From the NCBI RefSeq assembly GCF_000709345.1, contig NZ_KL448323.1, positions 3,942,648-4,006,647 on the forward strand: a stretch of 64,000 nucleotides of DNA, written 5' to 3'. A model generated the notes under the pieces. That model ran no database searches. It was not told the origin of the DNA and worked only from the letters and a program-made list of their open reading frames with translations. This DNA is from Polaromonas glacialis. GTDB taxonomy: Bacteria > Pseudomonadota > Gammaproteobacteria > Burkholderiales > Burkholderiaceae_C. The position numbers and the translations under genes were made by a program. Positions 49,972 to 59,617 of this stretch are shown here, piece by piece (position 1 is the stretch's first letter; each line of letters begins with the position of its first letter).

Positions 49972-51204
49972 ATGAATCAAGAGCTTGTTACAAACACCCC
50001 CCTGTCTGACCGTGTCCGGGCGGCGCTGGCCGTCTCCCTGCGGGGCTGCGACGAGCTGATTCCGCAGGACGAATGGGCCCGAAAACTGGTCCGCAGCGAA
50101 GCCACCGGCGTGCCGCTGCGCATCAAGCTCGGGCTGGACCCGACCGCGCCCGACATCCACATCGGCCACACCGTGGTGCTCAACAAGATGCGCCAGTTGC
50201 AGGATCTGGGCCACACCGTGATCTTCCTGATTGGCGATTTCACCAGCCTGATCGGCGATCCGTCGGGCCGCAACAGCACGCGCCCGCCGCTCACGCCAGA
50301 GCAGATCAAGGTGAATGCCGAGACCTATTACCGCCAGGCCAGCCTGGTGCTGGACCCGGCCAAGACCGAGATTCGCTACAACAGCGAATGGTGCGACCCG
50401 CTGGGCGCGCGCGGCATGATCCAGCTCGCTTCGCGCTACACCGTGGCCCGAATGATGGAGCGCAATGATTTTCACGACCGTTACAAAGCCGGTCAGTCGA
50501 TCAGCGTGCACGAGTTTTTGTACCCCTTGATGCAGGGCTACGACTCGGTGGCCCTTCAATCCGACCTGGAGCTAGGCGGCACCGATCAGAAATTCAATTT
50601 GCTGATGGGCCGGCACCTGCAGCAGGAATACGGCCAGGAGCCGCAGTGCATCCTGACCATGCCGCTGCTCGAAGGGCTGGACGGCATCGAGAAGATGTCC
50701 AAAAGCAAGAACAACTACATCGGCATTTCCGAGGACGCGAATTCCATGTTCGCCAAGGTGCTGTCGGTGTCCGACGTGCTGATGTGGAAGTGGTACACGC
50801 TGCTGTCGTTCCGCAGCGAGGCCGACATCGCCGCGCTGAAGGCCGAAATCGAGGGCGGCCGCAATCCGAAGGACGCCAAGGTGGCGCTGGCCAGGGAAAT
50901 CACCGCCCGTTTTCATTCGCTAGCTGCCGCCGATGCCGCTGAACAGGACTTCATCAACCGCAGCAAGGGTGGCGTGCCTGACGCGATTCCTGAAGTGCAA
51001 CTGTCGGGCGCCCCGCTGGGCATTGGCGCGTTGCTGAAGGCGGCCGGTCTGGCGCCCTCGGGCAGCGAAGCCAGCCGGCTGATCGATGGCGGCGGCGTGC
51101 GCGTCGATTCCAGCGTGGTCAGCGACAAGGCGCTGAAACTGCCGGCCGGTACTTACGTGCTGCAGGTCGGCAAGCGCAAGTTTGCGCGCGTCACCCTGGC
51201 ATGA
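49972..51204 (+). CDS. tyrS: tyrosyl-tRNA synthetase
   Basis: 410 residues, TyrRS of the form with HIGHT (PDIHIGHTV, about 60-68) and KMSKSKNN (about 239). It charges tRNA-Tyr. The C-terminal S4-like RNA-binding domain (SEASRLIDGGGVRVDSSVV) is present. dtd follows 7 nt later; D-aminoacyl-tRNA deacylase acts notably on D-Tyr-tRNA, so the pairing is functional. Confidence 0.97.
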   Translation: MNQELVTNTPLSDRVRAALAVSLRGCDELIPQDEWARKLVRSEATGVPLRIKLGLDPTAPDIHIGHTVVLNKMRQLQDLGHTVIFLIGDFTSLIGDPSGRNSTRPPLTPEQIKVNAETYYRQASLVLDPAKTEIRYNSEWCDPLGARGMIQLASRYTVARMMERNDFHDRYKAGQSISVHEFLYPLMQGYDSVALQSDLELGGTDQKFNLLMGRHLQQEYGQEPQCILTMPLLEGLDGIEKMSKSKNNYIGISEDANSMFAKVLSVSDVLMWKWYTLLSFRSEADIAALKAEIEGGRNPKDAKVALAREITARFHSLAAADAAEQDFINRSKGGVPDAIPEVQLSGAPLGIGALLKAAGLAPSGSEASRLIDGGGVRVDSSVVSDKALKLPAGTYVLQVGKRKFARVTLA

Positions 51205-51211
51205 CGCGCGC

Positions 51212-51676
51212 ATGAAAGCCGTGCTGCAGCGCGTGGCCGAGGCCCGCGTCGAGGTTGCCGGCGAAACCGTTGGCCGGATTGGCCGGGGCCTGCTGGTGCT
51301 GGTCTGCGCCGAACGCGGCGACAGCGAAGCGCAGTCCGTCAAGCTGCTGGCCAAAATTCTCAAGCTGCGGATTTTTTCGGATCACGCCGGCAAGATGAAC
51401 CGCAGCGTGCAGGACATCGACGGGCAGGGCGCTTGCGGCGGGCTGCTCGTCGTCAGCCAGTTCACGCTGGCGGCCGAAGTGTCGGGCGGCAACCGGCCGA
51501 GCTTCACCGGCGCGGCTGCGCCCGACGAGGGCCGGCGGCTGTACGACGACTTCGTGGCCCGGGCGCGCGCCGCGCACCCGCAGGTCGAAACCGGGCGGTT
51601 TGCCGCCGACATGCAGGTGCATCTGGTCAACGACGGGCCGGTGACGATTCCGCTGCACATCGCGCCCGATGCTTGA
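51212..51676 (+). CDS. dtd: D-aminoacyl-tRNA deacylase
   Basis: 154 residues. MKAVLQRVAEARVEV start, LLVVSQFTLAAEV (SQFTL motif) and VNDGPVTIPLHI (NxGPVT-type motif) identify DTD, which removes D-amino acids from tRNA. ATG 51212 matches the family N-terminus; it lies 7 nt after tyrS, so the two are co-transcribed. Confidence 0.96.
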   Translation: MKAVLQRVAEARVEVAGETVGRIGRGLLVLVCAERGDSEAQSVKLLAKILKLRIFSDHAGKMNRSVQDIDGQGACGGLLVVSQFTLAAEVSGGNRPSFTGAAAPDEGRRLYDDFVARARAAHPQVETGRFAADMQVHLVNDGPVTIPLHIAPDA

Positions 51677-51687
51677 ATAACTGGTGG

Positions 51688-51746
51688 TTGCTATCGTTTA
51701 AGTAGCTGCTTGTTCCCGTCCGCTGTGCGGGAAAGCCGTTTTTGAT
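51688..51746 (-). repeat. dispersed triple-hairpin repeat, copy 11
   Basis: Intergenic between convergent dtd and ybeY. On the minus strand: AAAAACGGCTTTCCCGCAC, a weak middle hairpin and GCTACTTAAACGATAGC. Confidence 0.75.
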
Positions 51747-51756
51747 GATGAACGGG

Positions 51757-52212
51757 TCAGCGGTAAGGGTTGTCGATGCCCAGGCCGGCCAGAATCTCGA
51801 TTTCATAAGCTTCCATCTCCTCGGCGTCCTGCTCGCCGGTTTCATGGTCCCAGCCTTGGGCATGCAGCGCGCCGTGCACCAGCAGGTGCGCATAGTGGGC
51901 CTGCAGCGTCTTGCCGTTTTCCTGCGCTTCCCGTTCAACCACCGGCGCGCACAGCACCAGGTCGGCGGTCACAAACGGCTCCTGCGTGTAGTCGAAGGTC
52001 AGCACGTTGGTCGCGTAGTCCTTGCCCCGGTAGTCGCGGTTCAGCGTCTGGCCTTCTTCTTCGCCGACGATGCGCACCGTGATCTCGGCGTCGCTTTGCA
52101 ACGCATGGCGAATCCAGCGCGCGACGCTGTGGCGCGGCAGGGCGGCGCGGTGCAGGGCCGCTTCGGGGAATTTGCCGAACTGCAGAGACAAACTTAGAGA
52201 GTTAAGAGCCAT
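51757..52212 (-). CDS. ybeY: rRNA maturation endonuclease YbeY
   Basis: 151 residues. The zinc motif LLVHGALHAQGWDHETGEQDAEEME (three His) near the C-terminus and TNVLTFDY are diagnostic. It takes part in 16S rRNA 3' end processing and ribosome quality control. Its start overlaps the end of phoH by 11 nt, so the pair is translationally coupled, as in the widespread ybeZ-ybeY pair. Confidence 0.96.
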   Translation of the reverse strand: MALNSLSLSLQFGKFPEAALHRAALPRHSVARWIRHALQSDAEITVRIVGEEEGQTLNRDYRGKDYATNVLTFDYTQEPFVTADLVLCAPVVEREAQENGKTLQAHYAHLLVHGALHAQGWDHETGEQDAEEMEAYEIEILAGLGIDNPYR

Positions 52213-53212
52213 TTCGGCTCCTTGCGCTTGTCCTGCGGATCGGAGTAGCTACCAAATCAATAGCTTCATGGGCATCGTCGCGCAGGCTGGGCGTTTTGTC
52301 GTAGGCATCGACGATGCGCGCCACCAGCGGATGGCGCACCACGTCCTCGCTGGTCAGCCGGGTGATCGCAATGCCCTGCACCCGTTTCAGGACGCGCTCG
52401 GCATCGACCAGGCCGCTCATCTGCGTGCGCGGCAGGTCGACCTGGCTCACGTCGCCCGTCACCACCGCTTTGGAGCCAAAGCCGATGCGCGTCAAAAACA
52501 TCTTCATCTGTTCGGGCGTGGTGTTTTGCGCCTCGTCGAGGATCACGAAGGCATGGTTCAGCGTGCGCCCGCGCATGAAGGCCAGCGGCGCAATCTCGAT
52601 CTGCTGGCGCTCGAAGGCCTTTTGCACCCGCTCGAAGCCCATCAGCTCATGCAGCGCGTCGTACAGCGGCCGCAAGTAGGGATCGACCTTTTGCGCCATG
52701 TCGCCCGGCAAAAAGCCCAGGCGCTCGCCGGCCTCGACCGCCGGTCGCGTCAGGACGATGCGCTGCACCGTGCTGCGCTCCAGCGCATCGACCGCGCAGG
52801 CCACGGCCAGATAGGTCTTGCCGGTGCCGGCCGGGCCGATGCCGAAGGTGATGTCGTGCGCGGCGATGTTTTCCAGGTAGGTGCCCTGGTTGACGGTGCG
52901 CGCGCGCAGGTCGGCGCGGCGCGTTGTCAAGGCGATGCCGCCTTCGGTGGTGTTCAGCGCCATGTCGCCGGCCAGCATCAGCTGCACGGTTTCGGGCTCG
53001 ATCGGCCGCTGGGCGATTTCATAGAGCGCCTGCAGCACTTCGAGCGCCTGTTGCGCCCGCAGCTTGGTGCCGTCGATCTTGAACTGCTCGAAGCGGTGCG
53101 CAATCGTCACCTGCAGGCCGGCCTCGATGGTGCGGATGTGGATGTCCATGGGACCGCACAGGTTGGCCATGCGGGTGTTGTTGGGCGGCGTGAAGGTGTG
53201 GCGAAGAATCAA
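52202..53212 (-). CDS. ybeZ: PhoH-like ATPase (YbeZ)
   Basis: 336 residues. P-loop GPAGTGKTYLAVACAVDAL, VEAGERLGFLPGD, Walker B FVILDEAQNTTPEQMKMFLTRIG and TGDVSQVDLP identify the PhoH/YbeZ ATPase that works with YbeY. The start is uncertain: TTG 53212 gives the family-like N-terminus (LILRHTFTPPNNTR) with AGGA 11 nt before; the frame stays open to a TTG at 53245. Its last 20 or so codons are partly made of a decayed dispersed repeat (copy 12). Confidence 0.92.
   Translation of the reverse strand: MILRHTFTPPNNTRMANLCGPMDIHIRTIEAGLQVTIAHRFEQFKIDGTKLRAQQALEVLQALYEIAQRPIEPETVQLMLAGDMALNTTEGGIALTTRRADLRARTVNQGTYLENIAAHDITFGIGPAGTGKTYLAVACAVDALERSTVQRIVLTRPAVEAGERLGFLPGDMAQKVDPYLRPLYDALHELMGFERVQKAFERQQIEIAPLAFMRGRTLNHAFVILDEAQNTTPEQMKMFLTRIGFGSKAVVTGDVSQVDLPRTQMSGLVDAERVLKRVQGIAITRLTSEDVVRHPLVARIVDAYDKTPSLRDDAHEAIDLVATPIRRTSARSRNGS
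52245..52270 (-). repeat. partial dispersed repeat, copy 12, at the 3' end of phoH
   Basis: Only the last hairpin remains clear: GCTATTGATTTGGTAGCTAC on the minus strand, preceded by GCCCATGAA. It encodes the C-terminal AHEAIDLVAT residues of PhoH. Confidence 0.6.
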
Positions 53213-53306
53213 GGCGTGGGTTTTCCTGAAATGGGGGCAAAACAAGGAGCGGGAAGGCGATTGTCAGCCTAAATCGGGGTAATCATCCGACTGCTAAGAT
53301 TTACCC

Positions 53307-53879
53307 ATGATAGGAAGACTCACTGGCCAGCTGGCCGAAAAAAACCCGCCCGAAATCCTGCTGGACTGTAACGGCGTCGGCTATGAAGTGCTGGTGCCCA
53401 TGAGCACCTTCTACAACCTGCCGGCGCTGGGCGAAAAAATCAGCCTGTTCACGCATTTCATCGTGCGGGAAGACGCGCAACTGCTCTACGGCTTTGGCAG
53501 CACCACCGAGCGCGCCGCCTTTCGCCTGCTGATCAAGATCACCGGCATCGGCCCGCGCATGGCCCTGAGCGTGCTCAGCGGCATGAGCGTGGCCGACCTG
53601 GCGCAGGCCGTCACGCTGCAGGAGACCGGCCGCATCGTCAAGGTGCCCGGCATCGGCAAAAAGACCGCCGAGCGCCTGCTGCTCGAACTCAAGGGCAAGC
53701 TCGGCGCCGACATCGGCGCGCAGGCCAGCGTGAGCAACGAGGCGCAACTCGACATCCTGCAGGCGCTGGTGGCGCTGGGCTACAGCGACAAGGACGCGGC
53801 GCTGGCGCTCAAGGCGCTGCCGCAGGATGTGGGCGTGAGCGAGGGCATCAAGCTGGCGCTGAAAAGCCTGGGAAAATAA
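53307..53879 (+). CDS. ruvA: Holliday junction DNA helicase subunit RuvA
   Basis: 190 residues. MIGRLTGQLAEKNPPEILLDCNGVGYEV is the OB-fold N-terminus; two helix-hairpin-helix motifs follow (KITGIGPRMALSVLSGM, KVPGIGKKTAERLLLEL), then a flexible linker and the C-terminal domain III that contacts RuvB. It binds four-way junctions and loads RuvB. A toxin-antitoxin pair separates it from ruvB. Confidence 0.97.
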   Translation: MIGRLTGQLAEKNPPEILLDCNGVGYEVLVPMSTFYNLPALGEKISLFTHFIVREDAQLLYGFGSTTERAAFRLLIKITGIGPRMALSVLSGMSVADLAQAVTLQETGRIVKVPGIGKKTAERLLLELKGKLGADIGAQASVSNEAQLDILQALVALGYSDKDAALALKALPQDVGVSEGIKLALKSLGK

Positions 53880-53913
53880 ACCGGGCCTTCAGCTTGCGAG
53901 CCATTTTTTCATT

Positions 53914-53932
53914 GGATTGGTTAAACTAATCC
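53914..53932. promoter_or_regulatory. candidate toxin-antitoxin operator
   Basis: Near-perfect 19-bp palindrome GGATTGGTTAAACTAATCC with one mismatched pair, 23 bp before the antitoxin start codon. Phd/YefM antitoxins repress their own operon at such palindromes. Confidence 0.7.
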
Positions 53933-53955
53933 GACTTAGTCCAGAGGAGGCCTTG

Positions 53956-54207
53956 ATGCAGACCGTCAATATTCACGAAGCCAAAACCCATTTGTCGCGC
54001 CTGATCGAGCGTGCGTCCAAGGGCGAATCCTTCATCATCGCCAAGGCCGGCAAGCCGATGGTGCGGGTCGTGCCAATTGAGCCTGAAGTGCCGCACACGC
54101 CGCAGCGCCTGGGGTTCATGCGGGGCAAGGGGAAAATTCCTGATGACTTCGATACGATGTACGCCAAGGAAATCGAAGATCTGTTCAATGGTGATGGCAC
54201 GCTGTGA
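53956..54207 (+). CDS. Phd/YefM-family antitoxin
   Basis: 83 residues. MQTVNIHEAKTHLSRLIERASKGESFIIAKAGKPMVRVVPI is the Phd/YefM DNA-binding fold; the acidic C-terminal part (DDFDTMYAKEIEDLFNG) would wrap the toxin. GAGGAGG lies before the ATG. It overlaps the toxin start by four bases (GTGA). Antitoxin and toxin lie between ruvA and ruvB on the same strand. Confidence 0.93.
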   Translation: MQTVNIHEAKTHLSRLIERASKGESFIIAKAGKPMVRVVPIEPEVPHTPQRLGFMRGKGKIPDDFDTMYAKEIEDLFNGDGTL

Positions 54208-54596
54208 GCCAGCGGCTGTTGCTGGACACCCATCTATTGTTATGGGCGGCTTTGTTCCCTGAGCGCTTGCCTGAAAAAGCCGGCCGGCTGATGGGCGATG
54301 CGGCGAACACGCTTTATTTCAGCACCGTCAGCATTTGGGAAATCAGCATCAAGCTGAGCCGGCCGCGCAAGGATCTGGCGATTGATGTCCAGGAGTGGCG
54401 CGCCGGGATGCTGGACAACGGCTACCAGGAACTGGTGATCAATTCCCTGCACGCCATGGACGTGCGCAACCTTCCCGATATTCACAAAGACCCGTTTGAC
54501 CGCTTGCTGCTGGCCCAGGCGATGCGTGAAGACCTGACACTGGTCACGGCCGATGCCCTGCTGGCCAGCTACCCTGGCCCCATTTTGAAGGTCTGA
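54204..54596 (+). CDS. PIN-domain toxin (VapC type)
   Basis: 130 residues. PIN ribonuclease residues are intact: Asp8 in LLLDTHLLLW, Glu46 in SIWEISIK, Asp96 and Asp99 in HKDPFDRLLLAQA and Asp117 in LVTADALL. VapC toxins cleave tRNA or rRNA until bound by antitoxin. The start is GTG 54204, overlapping the antitoxin stop. It ends 6 nt before ruvB, so ruvB is transcribed through the toxin gene. Confidence 0.93.
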   Translation: MSQRLLLDTHLLLWAALFPERLPEKAGRLMGDAANTLYFSTVSIWEISIKLSRPRKDLAIDVQEWRAGMLDNGYQELVINSLHAMDVRNLPDIHKDPFDRLLLAQAMREDLTLVTADALLASYPGPILKV

Positions 54597-54602
54597 AAAA
54601 CC

Positions 54603-55673
<1,071 letters not shown>

Positions 55674-55751
55674 TACCAATCCCGACAGACAAAGAACCAA
55701 AGCCAGCGATCGGAGTCTGAGCAGTCTTGGCTCTCGCAGGAGATTACGAAA

Positions 55752-56285
55752 ATGTTATCTCAGCACATCATTGATCAGCTGCAGCCCTATGATTTCGACC
55801 GGCTGGCCCACAAGGAAAAGGATGGGCGCCGGCGACTGCGCCTGATCGCGCTGGCGCACCTAAAGGACGGCAAGAGCTATACCGAAGTGGCGGCTGCATT
55901 GCGCGTGACCCGCCACGCGGTCATGCGCTGGGTGCAATGGTTTACCGCCGGTGGCGTGGCCCGTCTGGCCGGCATGCCGCACGACTGGAGTACGCAGCGC
56001 CTTGCCAAAGAGCACGAAGAGGCGTTTCGCCAGGCGGTCGAGAAACTGCAGGGCGAACGCGGCGGCGGGCGGGTGCGGGGCGAAGACATCCGCCAGTTGC
56101 TGGCCGGGCAGTTTGGCGTGGCCTACAGCCTGAACGGTGTGTATGACCTGATGAAGCGCCTGGGGCTGGTATGGATTTCGGCCCGCGCCGTCAGTCCCTA
56201 CGCCGATCTGGTTGCACAAGCCGAATTCAAAAAAAAACTTCGTCCAGGAAGTCGCCGCAACGCTGCCGCCAGGCGTTGCGCCTGA
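55752..56285 (+). CDS. IS630 transposase, upstream frame (DNA-binding part)
   Basis: 177 residues in frame; the first about 160 are transposase: helix-turn-helix DGKSYTEVAAALRVTRHAVMRWVQWF (about 39-64), second region DIRQLLAGQFGVAYSLNGVYDLMKRLGL. The natural protein continues in the +1 frame at a run of nine A's near 56227-56237; beyond that, this frame encodes an unrelated tail. AGGAG lies before ATG 55752. Confidence 0.9.
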   Translation: MLSQHIIDQLQPYDFDRLAHKEKDGRRRLRLIALAHLKDGKSYTEVAAALRVTRHAVMRWVQWFTAGGVARLAGMPHDWSTQRLAKEHEEAFRQAVEKLQGERGGGRVRGEDIRQLLAGQFGVAYSLNGVYDLMKRLGLVWISARAVSPYADLVAQAEFKKKLRPGSRRNAAARRCA

Positions 56286-56823
56286 ACAGGTGGACATCTG
56301 GTTCCAGGATGAAATGCGCATCGGCCAGCGCGGCACGCAAACGCGCCTGTGGGCGCGCAAGGGAACGCGGCCCCGGGTGGTGCGCCAGCAGCAGTCCGAA
56401 TCGGCGTACATCTTTGGCGCCGTCTGTCCACGGCAGGACAGTGCCATCGGTCTGGTCATGCCGCACGCCAATACCGAGGCGATGAGCCATCATCTGCAGG
56501 TCCTGAGCGAAGCGGTGCCTGCGGGACGCCATGCCGTGCTGGTGCTGGACCGCGCGGGATGGCACACCACGCCCAAACTGCCGCAGTTCCCGAACGTTTC
56601 ATTGTTGCCGCTGCCAGCGGGGTCGCCCGAGCTCAACCCGGCCGAGCAGGTGTGGGCGCAACTACGCGACCGGCACTTGGCCAACCGCTGCTACGACGGC
56701 TACGAGCAGATTGTTGACGCCTGCTGCGACGCCTGGAATGCCTTCACGCAAATCCCTGGCGCCATCCGCTCTTTGTGCTCCCGCAGCTGGGCAGTGCTGC
56801 CCTCGGCTTCGGTTATTTCATGA
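56212..56823 (+). CDS. IS630 transposase, downstream frame (catalytic part)
   Basis: About 200 residues holding the DDE triad: Asp in IWFQDEMRIGQRG, Asp in VLVLDRAGWHTTP and Glu in ELNPAEQVWAQLRDR. It has no good start of its own; it must be joined to the upstream frame by slippage at the A9 run (one A fewer or two more puts it in frame). The same protein is encoded by the copy at the right edge of the window, with no difference visible. Confidence 0.9.
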   Translation: MHKPNSKKNFVQEVAATLPPGVAPEQVDIWFQDEMRIGQRGTQTRLWARKGTRPRVVRQQQSESAYIFGAVCPRQDSAIGLVMPHANTEAMSHHLQVLSEAVPAGRHAVLVLDRAGWHTTPKLPQFPNVSLLPLPAGSPELNPAEQVWAQLRDRHLANRCYDGYEQIVDACCDAWNAFTQIPGAIRSLCSRSWAVLPSASVIS

Positions 56824-56887
56824 CACGGGATTGGTATAAATGGAACCGGGTGGCGCTTGATTCCAGCCACCCCAAGGCCGGGACGGC

Positions 56888-58183
56888 TCAGACGCCGCCG
56901 TCGGTCATCCGGTACCAGCCGATCACCGCCGAGACGTACAGGCGCCTCAGCCCATAAAGCGGGAAGGGCTTGATCTTTGACGGCGCGACGGGCAGCGCCT
57001 GTTTGTCGCCGCTGGCGATGTACTCGGCCAGCGCCTGGCCCATGCGCGTTTGCAGGCCCACGCCGCGCCCCTGGCAGCCGATGTCGATCAGCAGGCCCGG
57101 CGCCGGTTCGTGCAGGTGCGGCAGGTAGTCGCGGGTAATGGCGACATGCCCGCACCAGCGGTAGGCGATGGGAATGCCGGCGGCCTGCGGGAACAGCTTG
57201 CCGATCACGTTTTCCAGATGCGACCAGTCGCCGGGCAAGGCCGGGTCAGGCTCATTGAAGGTTCCGCGTCCGCCCATCAGCAGGCGGCCGCTGTGGTCGA
57301 TGCGGTAATACAGCAGCAGGTTGCGGGCGTCCGACGACACATGGCCTTCGGGCAGGATGCTTTTTCGCACCGCGTCGGGCAGCGGCTCGGTCGCGACCTG
57401 GAAGGAGTTGGCGTTGATGATCGATTTGCTGAGCTGCGGCCACAGCCCGTCGGTGTAGCCGTTGGTGCAGAGCACCACGCGCTCGGCGCTGACGCTGGCG
57501 CCGCCTGCGGTCACCACCTTCCAGTGGCCCTGGGCTTGCAGCAGTTGCGTCGCCGGGCTGCCGGTGTGGATGACCACGCCGGCGGCGATGGCCGCGCGCG
57601 CCAGGCCGCGCGCGTAGCTCAGCGGCTGGATGCCGCCGCCGCGCGGGTCCATCCAGCCGCCCAGGTATTTGTCGGTGCCCAGCAGGCGGGCGGTTTCGGC
57701 ACGGTCCAGCAGTTGCGCGCCGACACCCTGCGCGCTCCAGTCGCGCACGCGCCGCTCGGCCATCTTGAGCGCTGCCGGCGAGTGAGCGCCCTGAATCCAG
57801 CCACGGCGCACCTGCGGCACGTCCATCTTGTGCTTGTCGATCAGCTTGAACACCGCATCGACCGTGCCGGCGGCAAAATCGACCAGGCGCTGCCCTTTCT
57901 CGCGTCCGAACATCGCCATCAGCTCGCTCGGGTCGAACTTCATGCCGGGAATGACCTGTCCGCCATTGCGGCCGGAGCCGCCGAAGCCGATCTCGCGCGC
58001 TTCCAGCACCACGACGCGCACGCCGCGCTCGGCCAGGTGCAGCGCCGTGCTCAAGCCGCAGTAGCCCGCGCCGATCACGACCACATCGGCTTTGGCATCA
58101 CTTTGCAGCGGCGCGGTGTCAGGGGCGGGCGCCGCAGTGGCGGCCCACAGGGACGGGCTCAGGGGAAAGAAATCCTGTGACAT
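56888..58183 (-). CDS. FAD-dependent amine/amino-acid oxidase (DAO family, PuuB-like)
   Basis: 431 residues. FAD loop DVVVIGAGYCGLSTALHLAERG (GxGxxG, about 35-55), GFGGSGRNGGQVIPG and GCQGRGVGLQTRMGQALAEY near the C-terminus match the family of gamma-glutamylputrescine and sarcosine-like oxidases. It oxidises a C-N bond to an imine with H2O2 release. ATG 58183 is chosen as the first codon with the family N-terminus. It is the last gene of an operon with an amino-acid-type ABC transporter and an XRE-cupin regulator, so its substrate is probably what the transporter imports. Confidence 0.87.
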   Translation of the reverse strand: MSQDFFPLSPSLWAATAAPAPDTAPLQSDAKADVVVIGAGYCGLSTALHLAERGVRVVVLEAREIGFGGSGRNGGQVIPGMKFDPSELMAMFGREKGQRLVDFAAGTVDAVFKLIDKHKMDVPQVRRGWIQGAHSPAALKMAERRVRDWSAQGVGAQLLDRAETARLLGTDKYLGGWMDPRGGGIQPLSYARGLARAAIAAGVVIHTGSPATQLLQAQGHWKVVTAGGASVSAERVVLCTNGYTDGLWPQLSKSIINANSFQVATEPLPDAVRKSILPEGHVSSDARNLLLYYRIDHSGRLLMGGRGTFNEPDPALPGDWSHLENVIGKLFPQAAGIPIAYRWCGHVAITRDYLPHLHEPAPGLLIDIGCQGRGVGLQTRMGQALAEYIASGDKQALPVAPSKIKPFPLYGLRRLYVSAVIGWYRMTDGGV

Positions 58184-58193
58184 TTTTGGTGCT

Positions 58194-58925
58194 TTACATG
58201 GGGTGGAGAACACGCCGCAGGAAGTCCTGCGTCCGTGGGTTTTGGGGATTGTTCAGAACCTCCCTGGACGGTCCCTGCTCGACGATGACGCCGCCGTCGA
58301 TGAAGATCACCCGGTCGGCCACCTCGCGGGCGAACTGCATCTCGTGCGTGACCACCACCATCGTCATTCCGGCTTCAGCCAGCTTGCGCATCACGCCCAG
58401 CACTTCGCCGACCAGTTCAGGGTCCAGCGCCGACGTGGGCTCGTCGAACAGGATTGCTTCGGGCTGCATGGCAAGCGCGCGTGCTATCGCCACACGCTGT
58501 TGCTGGCCGCCCGACAGTTGCGGCGGATGCGCACTTTCCTTTTCCGCAAGCCCCACGCTGGCTAGCAGTTCGCGCGCCCGCGCAATGGCGGTCTCGCGCT
58601 TTTCGCCTTTGACGTAGATCGGCCCCTCGATCACGTTTTCGAGCACCGTGCGGTGCGGAAACAGGTTAAAGCGCTGGAACACCATCGCCACCTCGGTGCG
58701 GATGGCCTTGATGGATGCGGACTGGTTGTCCACCCGCTGACCGTGAATTTCGACGCTGCCGCCGCTGTAGCCTTCCAGCCCGTTGATGCAGCGCAGGATG
58801 GTGGACTTGCCCGAGCCGGAAGGCCCGATGATGCACACCACCTCGCCCTTGGACACACTGGCGTTGATGCCCTTGAGAACCTGGTGTGTTCCGTAGAATT
58901 TTTGCAGCTCGCGTATTTCAATCAT
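58194..58925 (-). CDS. polar amino acid ABC transporter ATP-binding protein
   Basis: 243 residues. Walker A GPSGSGKSTILRC, signature LSGGQQQRVAIARAL, Walker B AILFDEPTSALDPELVGEVL and the His switch THEMQFAREVADRV are complete, of the GlnQ/HisP type. It starts 4 nt inside the permease gene end (ATGA overlap) and powers uptake together with the two preceding genes. Confidence 0.95.
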   Translation of the reverse strand: MIEIRELQKFYGTHQVLKGINASVSKGEVVCIIGPSGSGKSTILRCINGLEGYSGGSVEIHGQRVDNQSASIKAIRTEVAMVFQRFNLFPHRTVLENVIEGPIYVKGEKRETAIARARELLASVGLAEKESAHPPQLSGGQQQRVAIARALAMQPEAILFDEPTSALDPELVGEVLGVMRKLAEAGMTMVVVTHEMQFAREVADRVIFIDGGVIVEQGPSREVLNNPQNPRTQDFLRRVLHPM

Positions 58926-59572
58926 TTCCTGTTCTTCTTTTCAAGATGGCGCACCAGCAGGATCAGCGGCACGCACATGACCAGGTAAATCAGCGCGACC
59001 AGCGTGAAAACGGTCGCGTTCTGGAAGGTGGAGGTGGCGATCAGCTTGCCCTGCAGGGCAAGCTCGGCGACGGTGATCGTCGAGGCTTGCGACGAGTCCT
59101 TGAGCATCATGATCATGATGTTGCCGTAGGGCGGAAGCACGATCTTGACGGCCTGTGGCAGCACCACCCGCCGCATCATCAGCCCCCAGCCCATGCCCAT
59201 GGCCCGGGCCGCTTCCAGCTGGCCGGGATCCACCGCTTCAATGCCCGCGCGGAAGTTCTCGGCCTGGTACGCCGAGTAGGCAATGCCCAGCCCCAGAATG
59301 CCGGCCTGCAGCGCCGACAGCGAAATGCCCACGTCGGGCATCACGAAGTACAGGAAAAACAGGATCACGATGATCGGAATGCCGCGCAGCAGGTTGATGA
59401 TGGCGGCGCTCAGATTGGCCAGCAAGGGAATGCCGGACACCCGCATGATGGCCCACACCAGGCCAAGGACGGTTGACAGCAGCAGGGAGCCCAGCGTCAC
59501 CAAAATGGTCAGCCAGGCACCCTGTAGCAAGATGGGCATGAACTCCCGGGCGTGGTGCAGGAACTGAAGCAT
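58922..59572 (-). CDS. polar amino acid ABC transporter permease
   Basis: 216 residues, about five membrane helices. The EAA loop is EAARAMGMGWGLMMRRVVLPQA (about 128-149), which docks onto the ATPase; RGIPIIVILFFLYF is the typical HisM/GlnP segment. A single permease gene is present, so the channel is probably a homodimer. Confidence 0.94.
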   Translation of the reverse strand: MLQFLHHAREFMPILLQGAWLTILVTLGSLLLSTVLGLVWAIMRVSGIPLLANLSAAIINLLRGIPIIVILFFLYFVMPDVGISLSALQAGILGLGIAYSAYQAENFRAGIEAVDPGQLEAARAMGMGWGLMMRRVVLPQAVKIVLPPYGNIMIMMLKDSSQASTITVAELALQGKLIATSTFQNATVFTLVALIYLVMCVPLILLVRHLEKKNRK

Positions 59573-59617
59573 AGGTGGTCTTTTTCGGTAAGTAGCGCTT
59601 TAGGGTTCAGCCTGGAC

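Larger units (their letters stand above)
55674..56836 (+). mobile_element. IS630-family insertion sequence, copy 1 (complete)
   Basis: About 1159 bp between TA dinucleotides at 55674-55675 and 56835-56836. Terminal inverted repeats begin CCAATCCCG and end CGGGATTGG; a second matching block lies further inside (AAAGAACCAAAGCC versus AAATAACCGAAGCC, allowing a 1-nt gap). TA target use and a DDE transposase in two frames fit IS630/Tc1-mariner elements. It was inserted right after the ruvB stop codon. Confidence 0.93.
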
